DNA from: Proales similis
Taxonomy: Eukaryota; Rotifera; Eurotatoria; Ploima; Proalidae
NCBI GenBank assembly: GCA_019059635.1
Contig: JAGVRJ010000009.1
Coordinates: 777,001 to 841,000, forward strand
Length of the DNA: 64,000 nt
Reading direction: 5' to 3'
Shown here: positions 60,961 through 64,000 of the stretch, piece after piece
Layout of the letters: each line of letters opens with the position of its first letter
How positions within the stretch are numbered: the first letter of the stretch is position 1
The notes under the pieces: model-generated
The model's database searches: none
What the model was told of the DNA's origin: nothing
Seen by the model: only the letters and a program-made list of their open reading frames with translations
Made by a program: the position numbers and the translations under genes

Positions 60961-63489
60961 CTAGTTGTTGTTGTTTTTAGACAAATCAAAATCGTCCGGA
61001 ATAGAATCGAATGGCGCGTCCAGATCTTCGGTGCTGAAGCCCTGTTCATTTAATTGGCCAGTTAAGTTTCGACCAACTAGACTTGAAATGAATAAAAAGC
61101 AATCTCACCGAGACGAGACGACGTTTAAGCTCAAACTGTCGCTGCAGGTCTTTCCACAATTTCATCTGCTTTTTGCTGTCCACTTGAGTGTTGGCCGCCG
61201 AGTTCTTTTTCTCCTTCAGCGTTTGATTTTGAGTTTCTTGCTCGTTTATCTTTTTAATCAGCTGATCGCGAAGCGTTTTCTGTGACGTGTGCTTTGTGTA
61301 CATTTTGATCTCGTCGTGTGCTCTCTTTTGAAAAGTGAGCGAGAAGAGCTTTTGCGCGTTGAAATAATGATAGCGCGACTCAAGTATGTGGTATTCGTCG
61401 GCCATTGCCTTAACTTCCTACGTTCAAAAAAACAGTTGTTTACAATCGCGAGTCTCTATTCAATAAGAATTTCATCCGAACCTGCTCTAATTTCGATCTA
61501 TTGCTCTCATAGCCGGCGTTTATCTGATCGTATTTGCTCTTTTTACTTTCATGGTCACCCGAGATTTCCTTGAACGGTCAACAGCTCGAATTAGATTTAC
61601 ACAAGGCGAGTAACGGAGACGAGAGGACGTCATACATCTATTTCGTTGCGCAGGGTCTTGAGCTCTTTAAGCACGGGCGCAAGTTCGGCTTTCTTCTCTT
61701 CTATTTTGGCCGCGAGCTCTTTTTTCGACATTAGCTTCTCTGACTGCTCTTTGAGATTCTCTCCGCCTCGACCGTCGCCCTCTTCCGACGGCTTAAAATT
61801 AAGTTGTTAGACTGCGAGCGCACTAATCTTTGAGCTGGTGCCCTACCAAATGCTCTTTGACCGAGTCGAACTTCTTGCGCAATATCTCTTCGGTTCGCTT
61901 TAAAGTGGTGAATTCACTCTGCAGCTCGGCCATTTCTTGCTTCTTGCCCATGTAAGTGTTGCGTTTGCTTCTCATTCGGTCCAGATATCGCTTGAATTCC
62001 TCCTCAGTCAGGTTCTTGCCGTCATCACTGAACGCGCCGCCTTTATCTCGGAGCTGTTTCTCCAGTGCGTGTTGTTCGCTTCGTAGCTCGCGTAAGTTCT
62101 CCGCGAACTGGTCTTTCTTGCGCGATAAAATAAGCGCCTTTGATTCAGCGTTTAAGTAAAACAGGTCGGTTCAAAGAGACGAGTCGTTCGGGCACTATTC
62201 ACCTGATTGCGGAACATGATTAATTTGTCGTCGGACATGTCTCTTTTTGAGTCACGCTTCTCGATCAGTTTGCTTATCTCTCTGTTTAATTCGTCTATTT
62301 GGGTTTTGATGTCGTTGATCTCTGACTGGCCGATGACAGCTTTGGCTGCCACCGCTTCGCAATCGCTTATTTTCTGTTTGTAGACTTCGATCTCTTTTGG
62401 ATAGACGTCTCGCACCAGATAGTGATTCACTTGATTTTCCTCTTCCATTTTCTCGATGATCGCTACGAAAGTAGAAAAAAAATTGTAAAAATAAAACAGA
62501 ACGCGCCGACAAGATCGTGCACTCACTCTCTGGCTTCAGATCGTGATATGAAGTCTGCTGCTCCTTAAGCACCTTTTCAAGCCGATCAATTTTGTTGTCC
62601 AATTGGTTCAAGCCTGACTTGAGCTCGGCCTTTTGCTGATTCGTTTTCTCTTCGCGTTCGACTTCTGTTCGATACTCTCTGGACAGCTCGAGCATCGCTT
62701 TTGAATTGCCCAAACTGTCGACTCGCTTCTTGACGCGCTCTAGTCTCTTGGTCAGTTGCTCTTTCTCCTCTTCCATTTGATTTATCTCTCTTTTCAAATC
62801 AGCAGTTGTGTGCTGATTAGACAATAGATGGTCGTAATTTTTGTGTGTGTCAACAAACTGTCCAATCAGGCCTTCGTACTTTGTGCACGTTCGGGGTTCA
62901 AATAAACTGGCCAAGTGATTATCTGCAAAAGACAAGAGCTTACCTGAGCGTAGAGATCGCGAATCGAACCGTCGTTCATAAAGTCGGGCGGAATTTCTAG
63001 CTTTGCCAAGAAACGCCCAAGATATGCTCGTTTCTTTAGTTCGGGCACTTTTTCCAGGCACCATTTCATTAAAGGATGAATGATAACTTTGTCGCCGGCG
63101 ACCAGGCCTTGACGAAACGAGTTCCTACATTTAAGCGCCAATCAAATGGTGCCTGTCCGCATCGAGATCAGCCAAGAGCTTACCCATCGTCGCTTGGAGG
63201 CTTGTACTTTAACACTTTGAGTAGAGTGAACATTCGAACGGCAGTCTGTTCGGGAGTCTCATCGCGAATGTCGACTTTATGCTTTTTAAAGCAAAATCGC
63301 CAACTGAGCAATCAAAACGAACTCGTCACTCAGGCCAATGATTACCGTTTGATCGATCTCAGCAAATACGTCGTTCAAAAGCTGCAGAAGGTTGTTGCCT
63401 TGCAGATTGTCAAAGTTGATAAAATTAATGCTCTTGTTGAACGGCTCTCGATTGAGTCGTTCCACAATGAACCTAACTTGGTCGTTCAT
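60961..63489 (-). CDS. IFT81: Intraflagellar transport protein 81 (IFT-B)
   Basis: IFT-B core subunit that, with IFT74, carries tubulin into growing cilia. Start [18 protein letters not shown] (63,489) matches vertebrate MSDQIKFIMDNLNKEPF; a longer frame upstream begins with a non-ATG codon. The N-terminal calponin-homology-like tubulin-binding domain continues through [37 protein letters not shown] and [27 protein letters not shown] and [20 protein letters not shown] follow. Heptad coiled coil fills most of the rest ([34 protein letters not shown]). The C-terminal part has [12 protein letters not shown] and [18 protein letters not shown], as in vertebrates, and ends [12 protein letters not shown]. 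About nine exons with short introns. Presence of IFT81 shows a ciliated animal. Confidence 0.94.
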
Positions 63490-64000
63490 GCTGTCCAATT
63501 TGAAAGAGGCGAAATCAGCAATTTCTCTTATGAGTAACAAGTCAATTACATGCTGGGGTCAGTTGCATGCCAGGCATTCGAACCGCTTCGGTTGCCATGG
63601 AGACGGAATTTGTTGAGGAAAAAGGCTTTTAATTTTGTCTTTGATTTTTCGGTGGCCTCAGACAGTCAGCCGCTTGAGAAATGCTTCAAATTTTTTTTTT
63701 CGGAATGTCATCTTTGGGATTTGTATTGCCAGGACGGTCAAGAGCGCTATTTTGAAAGGCACTTGTTGGTCGAGAAGGGAAGATGGCCGCTCTGCTTTGC
63801 GGCGATTTGCGGGAATTATCAGTGAGATTAAGAAGCTCAAAAGTCAAAACGGAGCTTGAGTGACTGGTTGTGATGAGGACCAAGCGGTGATGATTGCCGA
63901 CATGGTTCGAGTGTTTTTCAGTGGATTTTCTGAAGTGAGCCAAAACCAGCTCGGCGGAAAGTATAAACAGAACCAGGGAGAGGAGAGAGACCAAAAAGGA
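63490..64000. other. Upstream of IFT81; weak, unresolved coding signal
   Basis: On the minus strand an open frame from the window edge to 63,686 begins with a hydrophobic stretch resembling a signal peptide (SLLSLVLFILSAELVLA), followed by a Ser/His/Asn-rich sequence; it has no ATG inside the window. On the plus strand, 63,607-63,825 has a Phe-rich frame ending at a GTGAG donor-like site. I recognise neither and cannot choose between them. Confidence 0.25.

Noticed and set aside
1-64000. Transposable elements, tRNA genes, CRISPR arrays or viral insertions
   Set aside because: No reverse transcriptase, transposase, terminal repeats, A/B-box pairs or repeat-spacer arrays were recognised by eye; small degraded copies could be missed.

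Overview
This is nuclear DNA from an animal with a compact genome. Thirteen protein-coding genes with spliceosomal introns are recognisable. Most introns I resolved are about 45-75 nt with GT..AG ends, and most genes lie close together on both strands. The set (Mnt-type bHLH-Zip, FoxQ2-type forkhead, TRPA1, IFT81, codanin-1, DMXL/rabconnectin) is metazoan. IFT81 says the animal builds cilia. The RPL32 sequence looks most like lophotrochozoans (spiralians), so a small-bodied spiralian is my best guess, but the species cannot be named. I saw no transposon, tRNA, CRISPR array or prokaryotic feature. Many listed open frames begin at TTG/CTG/GTG; the starts given here are ATG.

Layout. 1-5463 (-): 5' half of a DMXL gene (RAVE/rabconnectin-3 alpha, a V-ATPase assembly factor), head-to-head with 6193-7494 (+), V-ATPase V0 subunit d. 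8086-11707 (-): PAT1/PATL1 decapping activator. 11708-21935: about 10 kb without genes, upstream of 21936-24252 (+), an Mnt-like Myc antagonist. 26012-27644 (-): a second, C-terminally truncated PAT1-like gene. 28345-29246 (+): RPL32, whose unusually long second intron carries an H/ACA-type snoRNA candidate. 29247-34234: a second gene-poor stretch before 34235-36372 (+), a FoxQ2-like forkhead gene. 37056-38268 (-) TYW5 and 38635-41458 (+) WDR43/UTP5 are head-to-head. 41832-49986 (-): a kelch plus cytochrome b561 membrane protein whose 5.4-kb intron contains the whole TRPA1 gene (43187-47916, +). Then 51125-52552 (+) CNOT2, 53625-58226 (+) codanin-1, 59192-60219 (+) an SLC25 carrier of the ATP-Mg/Pi type, and 60961-63489 (-) IFT81. 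The last 500 bases hold only weak coding signal.

Functional themes. Two neighbours concern V-ATPase (DMXL and subunit d). Three genes serve mRNA decay (PAT1, its short paralog, CNOT2). Three serve ribosome or tRNA work (RPL32 with its snoRNA, WDR43, TYW5). The two developmental transcription factors are the only genes with multi-kilobase non-coding flanks, as expected if those flanks hold cis-regulatory DNA. Introns longer than about 200 nt are few, and at least two carry cargo (snoRNA, TRPA1). Several start codons directly follow a splice-acceptor-like YAG, which raises the possibility of spliced-leader trans-splicing.
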